Shown: positions 1 to 12,000, counted from the first letter of the stretch. The stretch: DNA of 64,000 bases from Adiantum capillus-veneris (GCA_014529385.2 CM043944.1:53418768-53482767), one strand, 5' to 3'. Notes: generated by a model not told the origin, from the letters alone. Numbers and translations are program-made.

Positions 1-1470
1 AGGACTTTTCATAGTAGGTTAGTGTTAGTAAATTAGTATAGTTAGTATTTTATTGATTTACAAATGGAATTGGATATTTACAATGGGAGTATCCATGTAG
101 GGTACAAATAAGGAAGAAAAAACTCTTAATAGGTAAGAAATTATGGATTTCTTACAATGTTGATGCTCCAAGTGTCTTGAGTAGGGTCAATTTTGACGCT
201 TGTTGACGGTCCACTAGCTTTGATGGTACGTTTTTTCTCCACTCTTGACCTTCCTTGGAAGCCAAGGTAATTGAATATGAGTAATCAATCAACATGGTGC
301 TGTCTTTCAAGAGAAGAGGCTGAATTTTGTGGTTTTCTTGATAGATATGGGTAATATGGAAGAGGAAAAATGAGACTAGGTGGTCAATTTTGGAATGGAA
401 GTGTGTGTAGGAGACATGAGTTCACCATGGTTTCTCTTATTCTTCAAGGTTGAGAAGAAGGTGAGTAGGGTGTAGAGAGGAGTGGTGAGAGAGGTGGGGA
501 TAATGAGTGGCGAAGTGTGTGTGAAAGAGGAAAATGATAAAGTGGAAGAGGGAGTGTGGCTGCATAGCATGGGCAAAGTGGGGTCCACCAATAAAATCAT
601 AGCTCACAGCTCGTAGCTCAAAAAAATATGAAAAAATTTGAGGTGAACTTGCAGCTCACGAGCTACAAATTTTTTTTGTATCGCCTTTTCAAATTCAGGG
701 AGCATGTGATCTTTAAAAATTCCTCAAAACCGACTGTTTTTCCCACTGCACAAAGTCCTTGTGAGGTCCTTCTTTGGATGATTCTTTTGAATACCTCAAA
801 GAGTGAGCTCCCCATGGTGCATGCATGCATGCCACATACCCTTGACCTTATTTGGTAGGTCTATAATTGAAGATATTATTGAGATCATGATATAAGTGAA
901 TAGTACAACTAAGAAAATCAAATATTGAGGGGTCTAAAAAAATATGTACATGTCAAATATAAATAATATAGGTGGAAAAAATATAAAGGGGTCAAAATAA
1001 ATCTCTCTCATTATAAGTCTACCATAAAAAGATGAATATTTTTGGTGGTCTAATTTATGAGAGTAATAGAGAATAGATGTAGGAAGGAAAAAATGACAAT
1101 AGGGAAAAAATATACACATAAATAAACTAGTTTTTTTGGATTTTTGTTGGGATGGAGTTACACCAAAAATAAGAGAAGCTTGCATGAAATTATTTTTATA
1201 TGGAATAAAGAGTATGCAAAATGGTAAGAAAAAATATGAGTCAATGTACATAGCATAAATAACACACCATAGGTAGAAATATTTAAATAAATACCAAAAT
1301 AATTATGAAAAATCCTTTTATTTAGGCCCTATATACAATGAAATATATACACCCAAATGGGCCATAATACACTTATATTTTTTATATTTTTTATTTTTTT
1401 GGCTCAACTAGCCCAGTGACTAGCTAATTAAGGGTTTTTAAGAAAATATGGAGAAAGTCCCTAACTCACA
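1..1470 (-). repeat. Diverged LTR related to the LTR of element G, truncated by the window edge
   Basis: Blocks at about 60-160 and 560-840 align by eye with the LTR of element G (about 50035-50110 and 50320-50540), in the same order and orientation. The clearest shared block runs from GGGGTCCAC through TCACGAGCTACA. The copy is AT-rich, has many indels and is much older than G's own LTRs. The left end lies outside the window and the right end near 1470 is not resolved. I see no gene in it; open stretches of 70-105 codons here have no recognisable domain. Whether it belongs to element A or is a solo LTR is unknown. Confidence 0.6.
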
Positions 1471-1475
1471 CACGC

Positions 1476-2421
1476 CTATATATAGTGAAATGGTAGGGAT
1501 AGCCACAGTGTTTGGATGATTTTGATAGGGTGGGTTAACTCACTATGGCAATTACGGAGAGCCGAAAAACGGCTATCACTACCATGTCCAGCAATGCTAG
1601 TGCATGATTCTTTTATTCTTTGGATGGCATCTACCTTTGTTGGACATGGTTTCCTACCATATGGCCTGCACATGTGACCCACAATGAGCACTTCATTGAC
1701 AACAAACATAGACTTTTCCCCTGACAAAGTAAGATTCACTTCTTCCAACCTAGAATTTTTTTTATCACAATCATTTATGTGACTTACCACAAACCTGCGA
1801 CATCCCCTGAGATCCAAAGCTTCATATTTGTCACTTTCTTCACATCCTTTGATAGGAAAATCATCAATGAAAGGCATTGTGATTTGAGGAATAAAGTCAC
1901 GTAAGACCTTATTCATCCCATTCATCATATGTGAAACCGAGTTGGTTGCTCCCTGCGGCGGCAGGGTACACATCCTTACCAAACCCAAAGGTGTCCTGAT
2001 GGTTGTCAAGTCTTTACTTTTGATTGCAAGCTGAAATTGATCATACCCTGAGTAGAGATCCCCCATCAAGTAGATTTCCCTCCCTGCAAACGCCCACAAC
2101 TGGACTTGTAGCTACATTTCTAATTGTCACCTTGTTCACTGGTTGCATATCTTGGACGAAGCGTAGAGCACCATTCTTCTTCAGAATTGTGAACCACCTG
2201 TTTGAGTATGGAGCACAAGAAGGCTCCAAGATTCCCATTTTGATTTTTTCATTCAGTAGATCTACTAACTTTGGCAAATGAGCTTTTGGAACCGGAATAG
2301 GCCGCAGATTCCAAGGCACATGAGGTATTGTGAAAAACACCATAGGAGCTACAATAGAAGGATCAACACATTTTATTTCATGTGGCTCAAATGCAAAAGC
2401 CTTACCATGCTTTGAAAGCAT
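1476..2421 (-). pseudogene. Reverse transcriptase fragment of element A
   Basis: The RT fingers are read from 2421 to 2041 (GILEPSCAPYSNRW, then LRFVQDMQPVNK) and the palm from 2099 to 1476 in another frame, so a frameshift lies near 2041-2099. The palm shows GDLYSGYDQFQLA, then an LPPQGATNS block with one proline more than the B copy, and the catalytic box PFIDD at residues 76-80 of the second reading frame. The catalytic pair DD is kept, but the box is FIDD rather than the YVDD/YIDD usual in plant Ty3/gypsy elements. A stretch shared with B follows (LTLSGEKSMF, VGHMC.PYGRKP). The C-terminal part of the domain is lost, so this is not functional. Confidence 0.85.
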
Positions 2422-2450
2422 TCCTTTGAAGCACTTAGTCTCCTTCTATG

Positions 2451-3753
2451 TTAGAAACTCCTCGCAACCAATCTGGAACTCTTGAAAGATTCCTTTGTGA
2501 AGGTATGTCCAAATTTTTTAGGATTTCTTAAACTTGGTTGCAAAGAATCTTGCTCAATCTTTTCCCTGTTGTTGGGTGGTAAGGGTGAAGCTACTGGTTT
2601 CAACTTCTTTGCTACACTCTTGTATTTAGTTTCAACATGGACTTCTGGGCCAACTCTTTGGATTTCTTTAAAGGATTCTATTACTTGATACATTTCCATA
2701 GAGAAAACTTCCACAACTTCATTTTCAAGATGCAAACTAGACTCCATTATAGCATCAAGTTCCCCCATAGTATCTAGAAAAGAAACTTGTTCACACAAAC
2801 CCAAACATTTTCAGTAGGCTCTAGCAACCCACTCTTTTTCATGTCTATTTGTACATTATGTACATATTGCCTCTCACATATCTTCAAATCTTCAAGTTTT
2901 GTAAAACATACTGATCCATTCCTTGTTACCAAGGAGCCCGTTGAGAAACTTTCACCTATTTTTGGATCAGGCGAGACCCTTTTTCTTTCTGTACCATTGC
3001 AATCCCGCTTTACAATGGTACTTGGCCAAAACCCATCATTTTCCTATGATCATGAACTCTTTGCTCACCTTTGGTAGAGGATGTTCTTTGAGGTTGTCAC
3101 GATTTCTTTCATGGTTTACACAAACTGTGAGAAATTGGACATCATGTTTACCATCTTGGCTGCGTATCCTAGCATATGCTGAACCATTGTTCATTACCTT
3201 TGTTTCCATTCAAACTCCCACAATGTAGGGCTATCCAAGGATGAGATGATATGAAGATGTATCCTGTACAAAGAAGTTTTGATCAATCTTTACATCACCT
3301 ATTGTCACCTTCACACCTGGACATGCTGCATACAATTCATCGGATGAATTGTTTGCACTTTTACCATCCAACCATGATCTGTGTCCTTTGGCCATTTTCT
3401 GAACCATGGTCAATCAAGGCAACAAATGGATCTTCAAGATCACCTACCTTGACCAAAGTCTTAGTAGTAGCCCTTACCCCGTGACTTTGTGAATAGTAGA
3501 TCCTAGGAATAGCTTCAACTTCTTCATCATTTGAGAAATGCACTTGCTTCACTCTCCCACTAGATTGGTAGCATCCTACCACACCTCCATCATCCTCCTT
3601 ATTTTGCAACCGCATCCATTGTGTCTTCAAGGTTTCCCTTTCAACTTGTGGACAAGAAAATTCAGCAAGAGTTTGCCTCTTTCTCTTGATGATGTCAATG
3701 ATCTCCTCATGGAATTCATGCTTTGCAATGCCAAGAACATCTTGCGGACTCAA
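2451..3753 (-). pseudogene. Protease and protease-RT linker of element A
   Basis: Two overlapping reading frames (3753-3361 and 3413-3231) cover a retroviral-type aspartic protease. The flap-side sequence VRATTKTLVKVGDLEDPFVA leads into ALIDHGSE, the active-site region, and a frameshift then moves the chain to a frame ending in SSYHLILG, the usual second half of the fold. The D-H-G-S form replaces the common D-S/T-G. Element B has the homologous ALVDHESE at about 8016-8050. A further open stretch, 2804-2451, matches the spacer before RT in B (FLDTMGELD in A, FVDTMGELD in B). The frameshift and interruptions make it a pseudogene. Confidence 0.75.
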
Positions 3754-3785
3754 TCTTGCTATTCAAAATCCTATCCTCCAAGACT

Positions 3786-5255
3786 CTATAAATCTGTAGC
3801 AACCTCAATATCAAATTTTAGTTTGTAAGATGGGCCTTTTGGCTTACATTTTGTTGGCTCTTTCTTCTTTCCTGTTGTAGACTCCTCCATGAGTACTTTA
3901 GATGAAGATGCTCCTTGTGTCGAGGGTGTTTGGGAAGGCATTGACTTGCTTCTTTCCCCACTTCGAGAAGCTCTTTTTGATGGTCCTTCATCAGAATTCT
4001 CACGTCTGCACTTCTCTTCTACAATGGCCTCATTTTGTTGGCATTTTGTAATGTAAGCATGTACTGACAATGTGTCCACTGGATCATTCCATCCTGTTTC
4101 TAGACGTATGCAATCACCTGCTTCATGTAGAATCTCTTTTGTAAGCTTTCCCTTTTTAGCTAATTGCATGACATTTGGCCAAATTTGACGATGATGGTCA
4201 CTCACCTCTTCATCACTAAGATGCTCAATTTTTACTCCATAAGTAGTTGCCTCAACTGAAGAGGTGGCATGGTTAGTTTCCATATCTTCAACTAATGTTT
4301 GCATTCCCCCCTTTCTAAAGTTAGTTCTCAAGGGTAGACCTGTCTCTCTTAAGTGGATTTTGCCATCCTTAAAAAATACAACATCTTTTGTCAAAGCATC
4401 ACTAAAACCATCACAATCCCTTCTTTCATGGTTTGTACTATCACAAAAAATACATCTATTAATAAAACCTTCTTTGGGCTGTTGTCTTTGCCTAGGAAGT
4501 GGCCCTGATGGTTGGCCTTTTTCTTCAAGCTTTGCAAGCTTCACCTTCAAGTCACACATTCCCTTCACAAGCTCATCTAGCATGGACTCATCAAACTTAG
4601 GAGCGATAAAAGTAGGCTTTACCATTTTGTCAGAAGCTGAGGTGGAAGGACGTGTAGTGTTTACTACCATCTTGTCCCTTCTTCTTTTTCATTTGGCAAG
4701 TAGTGAGACAATACCTTCAACCTCATTCCATTCGATCTTTAGTCCTTGCTTAGAATCTTTATCTTCAAGAAGAAGCTCCAAATTTTCTTGAAACTCTTTA
4801 CTTGTAGCTTGTAAGAAAAGATCTATCTTCTTTGCATCTAGTGTGGCCTTTTCTGTCCTGGTGAGTTTTACATAGCGCCACACAAATTCCCTAAGTAGCT
4901 CCATTATTGATAGTCCTTGCTTTGGCTTGACTACCCATTCTAAGAATGTCCTTTTGGTCACTCTCTTAGAGGCCTCCATGAAATATTCCTCCTTTAAAGC
5001 TACTTTGAGTTCTTCCCAGTTTCTCCCATGCCCATGTTTAATTCCCCTAACATGCTCCCTAATTTCTAGAGCAACAACTAGCTCAAAGCTTTGAATCATC
5101 TCACCTTCTGACACACGATGTAGCTTCATCTCCTTCACATACTCGCGTAAGTACTTGGTTACATCTTTGCCATTGAATTGATCCATTTTGTTGACGACCG
5201 CTTGTATGGCATGTTGTTGTTGCATGAACATTGCAAATGCTTGAAACATTTGCAT
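3786..5255 (-). pseudogene. Gag of element A with zinc knuckle
   Basis: The N-terminal part (5255-4689, 188 aa) is alpha-helical and charged and reads as a capsid-like Gag core; an in-frame stop lies upstream of the ATG at 5255. The second part (4670-3786, 294 aa) carries one perfect CCHC knuckle, CIFCDSTNHERRDC, at residues 73-86, followed by a long charged region with RSGERSKSMPSQTPSTQG. The two parts are in different frames 18 bp apart, so one frameshift separates capsid from nucleocapsid. The Gag does not resemble G's Gag, although A and G share the upstream small ORF. Confidence 0.75.
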
Positions 5256-5554
5256 TGTTGCTGGGTCAAAATGTATACCCTGTTGCTCAACATGATCACA
5301 TGGTTACCCAAAACTCTCACCCTGGTAGTTTCACATTGACTTCACCAAAAATATGACGAGAAATTTGTGGTCTTGCCAAGAAAGCACCGGACTTTTGGCT
5401 GTGAGAGTTTATGAGAGAACTCCAAAAACTATATGAAGGAGTTATACCATAGATGCCATGAAGTATAGGGTTTGGAAGGAAGATAAATCAAAGAAGCCCC
5501 ACTCTTTCTCTCTTGTACTCTCACATACACAAAGAAAGAACATAAAAGAGAATA

Positions 5555-5767
5555 TCAAAACAATTCAAAGATGAAAACATGAAGGCTATGGTCATATCCT
5601 ATCATAGGTAATATGAAAGGGTTAATAGATGAGTTAATGGCGTTCAATCTTTGCCGATCAAACATGCTACAAATTGTTATTTGGAATTGTTGTTTTGTGC
5701 TTACTATAATATATATGTTTTGTTTAGTGATTGGGATTAATTGTGTGTACAAATCCTCTTGGTTCAT
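5555..5767 (-). CDS. Small leader ORF, copy 2 (70 aa, conserved with 53755-53979)
   Basis: I do not recognise a family for this protein. Its C-terminal half, from SMFDRQRLNAIN through PFILPMIGYD to the end, aligns with the neighbouring ORF at 5764-5982 and with the ORF at 53755-53979 in element G. The common pattern is F-G/D-x-E/Q-R-L, about ten residues, P-x-I-L-P-M/L-I, then S-F/L-x-V. The ATG (5767-5765) overlaps the TGA stop of the upstream copy (5766-5764) in an ATGA arrangement. It lies 300 bp upstream of A's gag on the same strand. No signal peptide or clear membrane segment is visible. It could be decayed; conservation at protein level argues it once was coding. Confidence 0.55.
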   Translation of the reverse strand: MNQEDLYTQLIPITKQNIYIIVSTKQQFQITICSMFDRQRLNAINSSINPFILPMIGYDHSLHVFIFELF

Positions 5768-5982
5768 AGAGAGATAACTACACTTACGTCAAAAGAAAAG
5801 TTATAGTCTATAAGGGGTAGTATGATGGGATCCGGTGAAAGAAGTATTTCATTGAGTCTTTCTGGTCCAAAGAGAAACACTATATGTTGTTGAAATTGTA
5901 TTTTATGGCTTATCCATATGTTATGTCTAATAGATCGCACATAGTGAAAGCGATAGAAATTTACATCATTTGGATTATTCAT
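5764..5982 (-). CDS. Small leader ORF, copy 1 (72 aa, same family)
   Basis: This is the first of two tandem small ORFs upstream of element A's gag. Its second half reads FLFGPERLNEIL, PIILPLIDYN, then SFDVSV, and matches the same positions of the copy at 53755-53979 (MFGRERLQEIN, PFILPMINHE, SFDVVI). The first half (RFHYVRSIRHNIWISHKIQF) is poorly conserved. It ends in TGA that overlaps the next ATG. The nucleotide sequences of the copies also align, so they are paralogues rather than chance matches. Function is unknown. Confidence 0.55.
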   Translation of the reverse strand: MNNPNDVNFYRFHYVRSIRHNIWISHKIQFQQHIVFLFGPERLNEILLSPDPIILPLIDYNFSFDVSVVISL

Positions 5983-7884
5983 CTAGGATAGCATGTGAGA
6001 AATGTAGATATGAGAGAAGTGAAAAGAAGAGAAGTTTCCCTCCCAATCTCTATTCTTGTCCGTAGGCAATAAGGATACTTCGGGGAGAGATGTACCTGTA
6101 GCAAGGAGAACCTAAAATTTGTAGAGAGAATGAGTTTCTAAGAGTGAGAGAGATAGGTTTGGTTAGAGAGGGGGATGAAATTGGACATATATGTTGGATT
6201 AGAGATGAAAAAGAAAACAACAAAAAATCAACAAAACATCAAAGTAGAACACATCTTACTTGACAAAACATTCCGGAGTTATTCACCATTTTTGATAGAT
6301 AGAGAGGAACAGGGAAGACTTCAAGCCTTGATTGATGCACCAAGTTCAGATCCTTCTTTGATTAGAGTTTATCTTCTAAGGATAGCTTACAATATTGGCT
6401 AGTCTTCCTCTAGGAGTAAGGGTAAGCTTAGGCTTATGTTTATGGCTAAGCACAATTAGGCATTACTACTCTCACTCCCTCATGCATTCATCTCATGAAT
6501 GGATTGAATGGATTTCAAGGAAGAAGAGGTCCCCTTTTACAGGTGAAGGGAACCCCCAAGGGTTTACACAAGAAGAGAAGAGAGACTGCGACCGAGGGGA
6601 TTCACTCTATATACAAAATGGGATGCCACCTGCGAGCGGACAACTTTGATAAAACCGCTATATACGACTCATATTAGAAAATATGACCCGCGTTTCTACG
6701 CTTATACGATAATCAATGCATAAAACTATCATATCCCTATTTTACATATAAAATGTAGATCTCACATGATCTAAATGAGTAAAACTAGTCAAAGAGCGTG
6801 TAGCATAGTGATTGACAATGTACAAAGGAACCACTTCTGTTGATAACTAGATGTACCCTCAATGTGTCTTAGTTTGACTTTCAAACTATGTGTCCGTTCA
6901 GCCTGCACTCTAGCTACTCGTTCAATTTGGACCCATCTAAATTACTCAAAAAACATGGTTATAAAGTTGTGTTAGGTTCTCTGTGTAAATTTGCATCTAT
7001 ACTAGCTCTTTATAGATTTCATCCTCAACAAATGAACTATAATCACAAAACAAGCAATTGATAGAAAGCAGTGCTAGTTCTTGCATGTATATTTGTAGCT
7101 ATTAACTCACAAGTTTGAGGGAAGACTCTTTTGGGAAGCCATGATTTTGAAACACAAAAACTCCCTCTCATCCCCCCCCCAAATATGATACTCCTTCCCT
7201 TATTTTTAAGCTTGAGAGATAAATTATAAGGGGCCTGTTCCCTAACTTATACAATTATGTAACTCGTAAAAAAAAACCCCTCCCTTGCACTTACGTGGTG
7301 CGGTAAGTTTTCCATTGTGAATCCCCCGGGGATTGCGAACAGAAACGGGAAAAGTTTGAAATGGGTTATCCCTATATGATGTGGGCAAACTGGAATCCAA
7401 TATTTTGATCATATCTCCTCAACCATGGCTCCAAATAAAAAGTAAAAACATGGGCAAAAAATTCACTTCATAATCTACTACTCCCATTTTATAAACGTTT
7501 TCCAATTCGGATTGGAACCTTGTGTAAAAAAATCACCAAAATACGGTACAGTTTTGGCAGCAAAAGTCTTCTTGTCATTCCCTTAGCCTAGACTTTCATT
7601 TGATTCCAATAGACACCTCATGCAATATGAAAGCATGACATTGCTCCTTGGCAAAGTTTTGTAATCATGCTTGCAATAGTGCATTAAAATAGGTGTATCT
7701 TTGAAAATCATGCCAGTAAAGTAAGAATATGCTACCCTTGAAATAAATAATACGATGAAATAGAAATCTTAATATTATATTATACTTAGATATGCATATG
7801 TACATTATAAGAAATATACTTACGTATCTAAAAAGTTGCAAGATAGATCTTGAAGCATTCATTCCCACTATGTACGTGTCACAG
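5983..7884. other. About 1.9 kb with no supported gene
   Basis: This is AT-rich sequence with a C9 run near 7171 and short open stretches that show no domain. It probably contains the 5' LTR or leader of element A and the upstream flank of element B, but I could not find a primer-binding site or an LTR boundary. Reading frame of element B becomes recognisable from about 7885. Confidence 0.5.
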
Positions 7885-8850
7885 CATGACAACGGGTAAA
7901 GCATGTCAGATTTCATGAGGATGAGTATGGAGAAGATGTACCTTGCATCCATTTTACATGAAATCATTGGGCCAAGGCTACTACTAAAAATTTGGTAAAG
8001 GTAGGTTATTCAGAAGAGCTGGTTGTTGCATTGGTAGATCATGAATCAGAAACCTTATGCCAAAGAGCTTGTTCTTGAAAAGGAAGTGGCCTATTGATGT
8101 GGAACATGGGTGGCATATCCGAGCTGCCAATGCACAATCAGGGGATTTGTATGGTGCATGTCCTAATGTTTAAATAACCATAGGGGATGTAAGTGACAAA
8201 CAATTTTTTTTCGTACAGGATCACTCTACATATCCAATCATCTTAGGGCAACCTTACATTACGGCGGTGAGGATGGAAACCAAGGTTTTGGATGATGGAT
8301 CCGCGTATGCTAGAATCAGAAGTTGTGATGGTGGTAAGAAAATAGTTCAATTTCTAACTACTTGTGTGCATCATGATAGAAACAGGGATACTTTAAGAGA
8401 TCATCCATTACCGAAGTTGACGAAAGAGTTCAAAGAGAACATGGGTTTTCATGATTTTTTCCAAGTGCCATTGTAAAGCGGTACTACGATGGTGCTTTGG
8501 AGGAAAAGTTCTCGCTAACAGTGGATGTTTACGAAGAGAGTTTTCTTTCAAGATTTTTAGGATTGGCTTCAGAGGGTTCTGTATGCTACATAAAATTTGA
8601 TGATTTGTGCAAATGGGAGAGGAAACATGTTTGCAATGTCCAAGGCATACTTCAAGGATGAGAAATACTAGACCCAGATGAAGCAATTTCAGATATTTTT
8701 GAAGAATACATGTTTGTGGATACAATGGGAGAATTGGATATAGTCATGTGATCTAATGATCAAGCTAAGATAAATATGGTTACGGTAAACTCTCTTACCA
8801 TGTGTGATTTTATTTTGCAATTCAAAGAAGAGTTGGATATAAAGCACTTT
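7885..8850 (+). pseudogene. Protease region of element B
   Basis: Translation in shifting frames gives RVKHVRF, VPCIHF, AKATTKNLVKVG, then ALVDHESE, which aligns residue for residue with element A (RVKQVHF, IPRIYY, RATTKTLVKVG, ALIDHGSE). The glycine of the DHGS active-site box is a glutamate here. Further on are YPIILGQPYITAVRMETKVL and SYARIRS-like sequence (8242-8330), then FVDTMGELD near 8713, the spacer before RT. Several stops interrupt it. The sequence is cut by element E at about 8850 and resumes at about 16087. Confidence 0.8.
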
Positions 8851-10546
8851 TGTGAGCATAGCGGGTGAACTTAATTGATGGTAGCAACATATACATGGTA
8901 CTTAGTTAACTTGGCATGAACAATACTTTTGCAAGAGAGGGAATTTAGAGAACATGACAACAATTGAGGAACGGATTCATACGGAGCCAGTCCCCCCTCC
9001 AACAGGCATTTGTATTATAGCTTCTCCCACCAAGAGAGACTTGGTACAATACAATCTTTGTGTTCCTTGTGACCCAGGTGATGCAATGAAGATGGAAAGC
9101 TTCATGCATCACAAGCATAACATAAACTTTGTAGAAAGCATTAACTATCCCAAGCCTCAGTCCCAGGGCCTCAAACACCTTCAAAGGTGGAGAGAGCTAG
9201 CGGGGAATGAGGATAGGAAAGAGGAAGAAGAAATATTCCATAGGAGAAAGAAATAGCTCCTCACTTATCATCCCTCTTCTTGCTAGCATACATAATAACA
9301 CAGTAATGAAGATGGAGAAGATGGAAAGATTAAGCATTGAAGCATGGCTCTTGGTTGGATTTGCATTCCATATCCAAGAGTGTTGGTGTAGGCTCTCACT
9401 TCTCACAAGCTTGGAGAAGGAGGTGGAGTTCCTCAACTTCCACCCAGTGAGAATCCTCCACAAAATGAGTGTGTGTGTGTGTATACCCCCCACAAAATGA
9501 GTGTGTGTGTGTGTGTGGTGTATACCCCCCAACACCCCCCTTGCTTGCTTGGGGTGAGTTTTATCCTTTCCACATGCTTCAAGCTCATTGGACCCCTCTC
9601 CCCCTAGCCAATCACATGCAACATGCATTCAAGTACATGGGTAGGTCTTTGGACAAGTGTCCTCCTTACCCCTTAGAGAGACAGAGCATCGAAATATCTA
9701 GATATTTGTTGGATGGAACTAGAATCTCATTGGACCCCTCTTTAGTCCAACCAATAGCATTCAAGCACACCATGTGGCTAAGCATAGGGAGAGTCTGACA
9801 TGTGTCCCATGTGATCCTTGAGAAAAGGGGTGCCCTTTGAGTGAGTGGGAGGTTAAGTCAAAGATTCCCCTAAATTTGGGACTTTCCCCCTCCTTTGTAG
9901 GGTCTCTTTTTGACTCAAGCACCTTACTCCCCATGCATGGGAAGCTTCTCAAGCACCTTCCTCATTAAGTTTTTAGGGTCTCTTTTTGACTCAAGCACCT
10001 TAACCCCCCATGCATGGGAAGCTTCTTAAGAACCTTCCTCATTAAGTATGAAAAGCACCTCAAGTATATTAGTCATCAAGCATGACAAGCACCTCAAGCA
10101 CCTTAGTCATCAAGCACAACAAGCACCTCAAGATTAGGTCGGGTTCCCACCTCAAGCTCAGCCCTAGCTTGCCTAAGGTCAAAGGAATTTTAACACTAAC
10201 TATTGGAGGTCTTTAATGAAGCTAACCCCAAGGTCTTTTAAGCTCCATTAGATGCACATTGCTCTTTGATAGACTACCTCCTTTTGGACCCGTATTGAGA
10301 TGTAACTATCTCTCCTCTTGGTCCCCTATTGAGATAAGTCTAGAAGCACTTATTGCACGTTTCTCTTTGGTAGACTGTCTCCTTTTGGACCCCTATTGAG
10401 ATGCAACCATCTCTCCTTTTGGTCCCTTGCTGAGATAGGTGTAGAAGCACATGTCTCTATTCTAACTCTTGTTCCCGTTTATTCTCCCACATTAAATGAT
10501 CAGTTTAATATGAGAAAATAATTTGGGTTAGTTAGATATTAGATTT
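8851..10546 (-). repeat. Left (3') LTR of element E
   Basis: Direct-repeat partner of 14457-16079, starting at TGTGAGCATAG and ending at ATTAGATTT. Inside are a GT-rich block near 9470-9520, two copies of a roughly 75-bp unit containing CCCATGCATGGG, and a minisatellite of CAAGCACCTCAAG-type units (about 9920-10130). The copies differ by many substitutions and by minisatellite unit number, so the insertion is not recent. Confidence 0.8.
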
Positions 10547-10857
10547 TATAGTCTTAATAGTCTTTTTGACAGGCATAGAGTATGTTTTCTTGTTAAGCTT
10601 GTTGCGAGTAAAACAATCCAAGTTGCTTCCCTCGATCAAATTTCAACTTTTGGTATACAACGCATTTTCATACTGTTGTATGTTACTTTTCATGATAGAC
10701 CAGTAAATATACATTTCTACTCCCCAATGAGTAGCGTATGGAATCCCTCTTTGCCCAACATAAGGAGAAGTATGGGATTCATACATGACTTTCTTATTGG
10801 GTGATTAAGACATACCTTATTTCCATTTGCAATATAACCATCCTTCAAGGTGAATGG
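10547..10857. other. 311 bp between E's LTR and its RNase H
   Basis: No gene or domain seen. Integrase would be expected here in a complete minus-strand element, so this marks a large internal deletion. No clear polypurine tract is visible next to the LTR. Confidence 0.4.
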
Positions 10858-12000
10858 TTATTTTTTCTTCCCTATTGCAAAGGTTGTAATTACGTACTTA
10901 AAGTCTGGGTCAGTAGCATACTCATCTATCATAAAAGTTAGATCATTGTGAGTTGCTATAGACACCACATTTACCCTTGGTCGTTGTGAAAGTGCATCAA
11001 CCATTTGATTGTGGTTGTTAGCAATGTGAGCAATATGAAATTTAAATTGCAAAGACAATTTTTCCACCTCATTTGTTTGTCGGAGAGCTTGGTTTTTGTC
11101 ATGAAGTTCTTGAGGCTCTGTGATCCTTTCGTAGGATGAATGGAGTCCCCAAGAGATAGTGTTTCCACGTGTTTTAGGGCATATAGAATAGCTAGTAGCT
11201 CTTTTCTGTATTTGCCCAATACTCACTTATCAAAGTTGAGTCTTTGACTCTCATATGCTATGGCATGCCCTTCTTGAAGCAAAATAGCTCCAAGGCAATC
11301 ACCACAAGCATCATACTGGACCTTAAATGTCTTTGAGAGATTTAATAGTGTGAGCACACCTTGAGAGATAAGCTTCTCCTTAATCTTCGTCAAAAGCCTC
11401 TTGCACTTTTGTAGTCCATGAATACTTACCATTCTTTTTTTGTTAAGTCATGTAATGGGCTTGCTATTAGCGAGATTGTTTTTTCTAATGAAGCATATAT
11501 AGTATGCACACATACCTATGAAGCTTTGTACCTCCTGTAGATTCCTTGGATTAGGCCATCCTTCTATTATCTCTAACTTTGTTGGATCCATACGGGTGCC
11601 ATCTTTAGATTTAATGTGACCTAAATATTGAATCTCTTGTAGGAAAAATTCACTTTTCTTTTAATTATTGAAAAGCTTATTCTCTTTCACAACTTGAAAG
11701 ATTACTTGGAGGTGTTGCTTGTACTCCTCAAGAGAATTTGAATGGCCTAAACATTTTTGTCCATCATGAGTTTGAATGCATCTAGAGAATTTGTCAGGCC
11801 AAAACTTGTAGCTTATCAAATAGATCTCCTACCCACAGCACGGGAAATCTATTTTTGATAGTGATCTTATTTAGCGCTCTATAGTCGACACACATGTGAT
11901 ATGTGTCATCTTTCTTTTGCACTAAAAGCAATGGTAAACAAAATGGAGAGGAGCTAGACCTCGCCATCCCTTTTTCCACCAATTCATTCACTTGCCTCAT
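10858..12000 (-). pseudogene. RT-RNase H remnant of element E
   Basis: The RT start (12000-11794) contains CVDYRALNKITIKNRFPV, a standard Ty3/gypsy RT box. Immediately after LFDKL the chain jumps to sequence from well downstream, so the palm with its catalytic YxDD box has been deleted. The thumb and connection follow (GHIKSKDGTRMDP, EGWPNPRNLQEV), read through several stops. RNase H is seen at 11432-10858 (YDACGDCLGAILLQEG, then HIANNHNQMVDALSQRP). The order and motifs match chromovirus-type pol. The deletion and stops make it non-functional. Confidence 0.8.

Larger units (their letters stand above)
1476..5255 (-). mobile_element. Element A: degenerate Ty3/gypsy retrotransposon (gag, protease, partial RT)
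   Basis: Reading leftwards, this holds a gag core, a CCHC zinc knuckle, an aspartic-protease region and the first half of a reverse transcriptase, the Ty3/gypsy order. It is broken by several frameshifts. RNase H and integrase are missing: the RT runs out near 1476 and the diverged LTR follows at once. The pol sequence is clearly the same lineage as element B (7.9-36.6 kb, opposite strand), for example in the shared RT block around DLYSGYDQFQ and in the PFIDD motif. No flanking target duplication was found. Confidence 0.8.
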
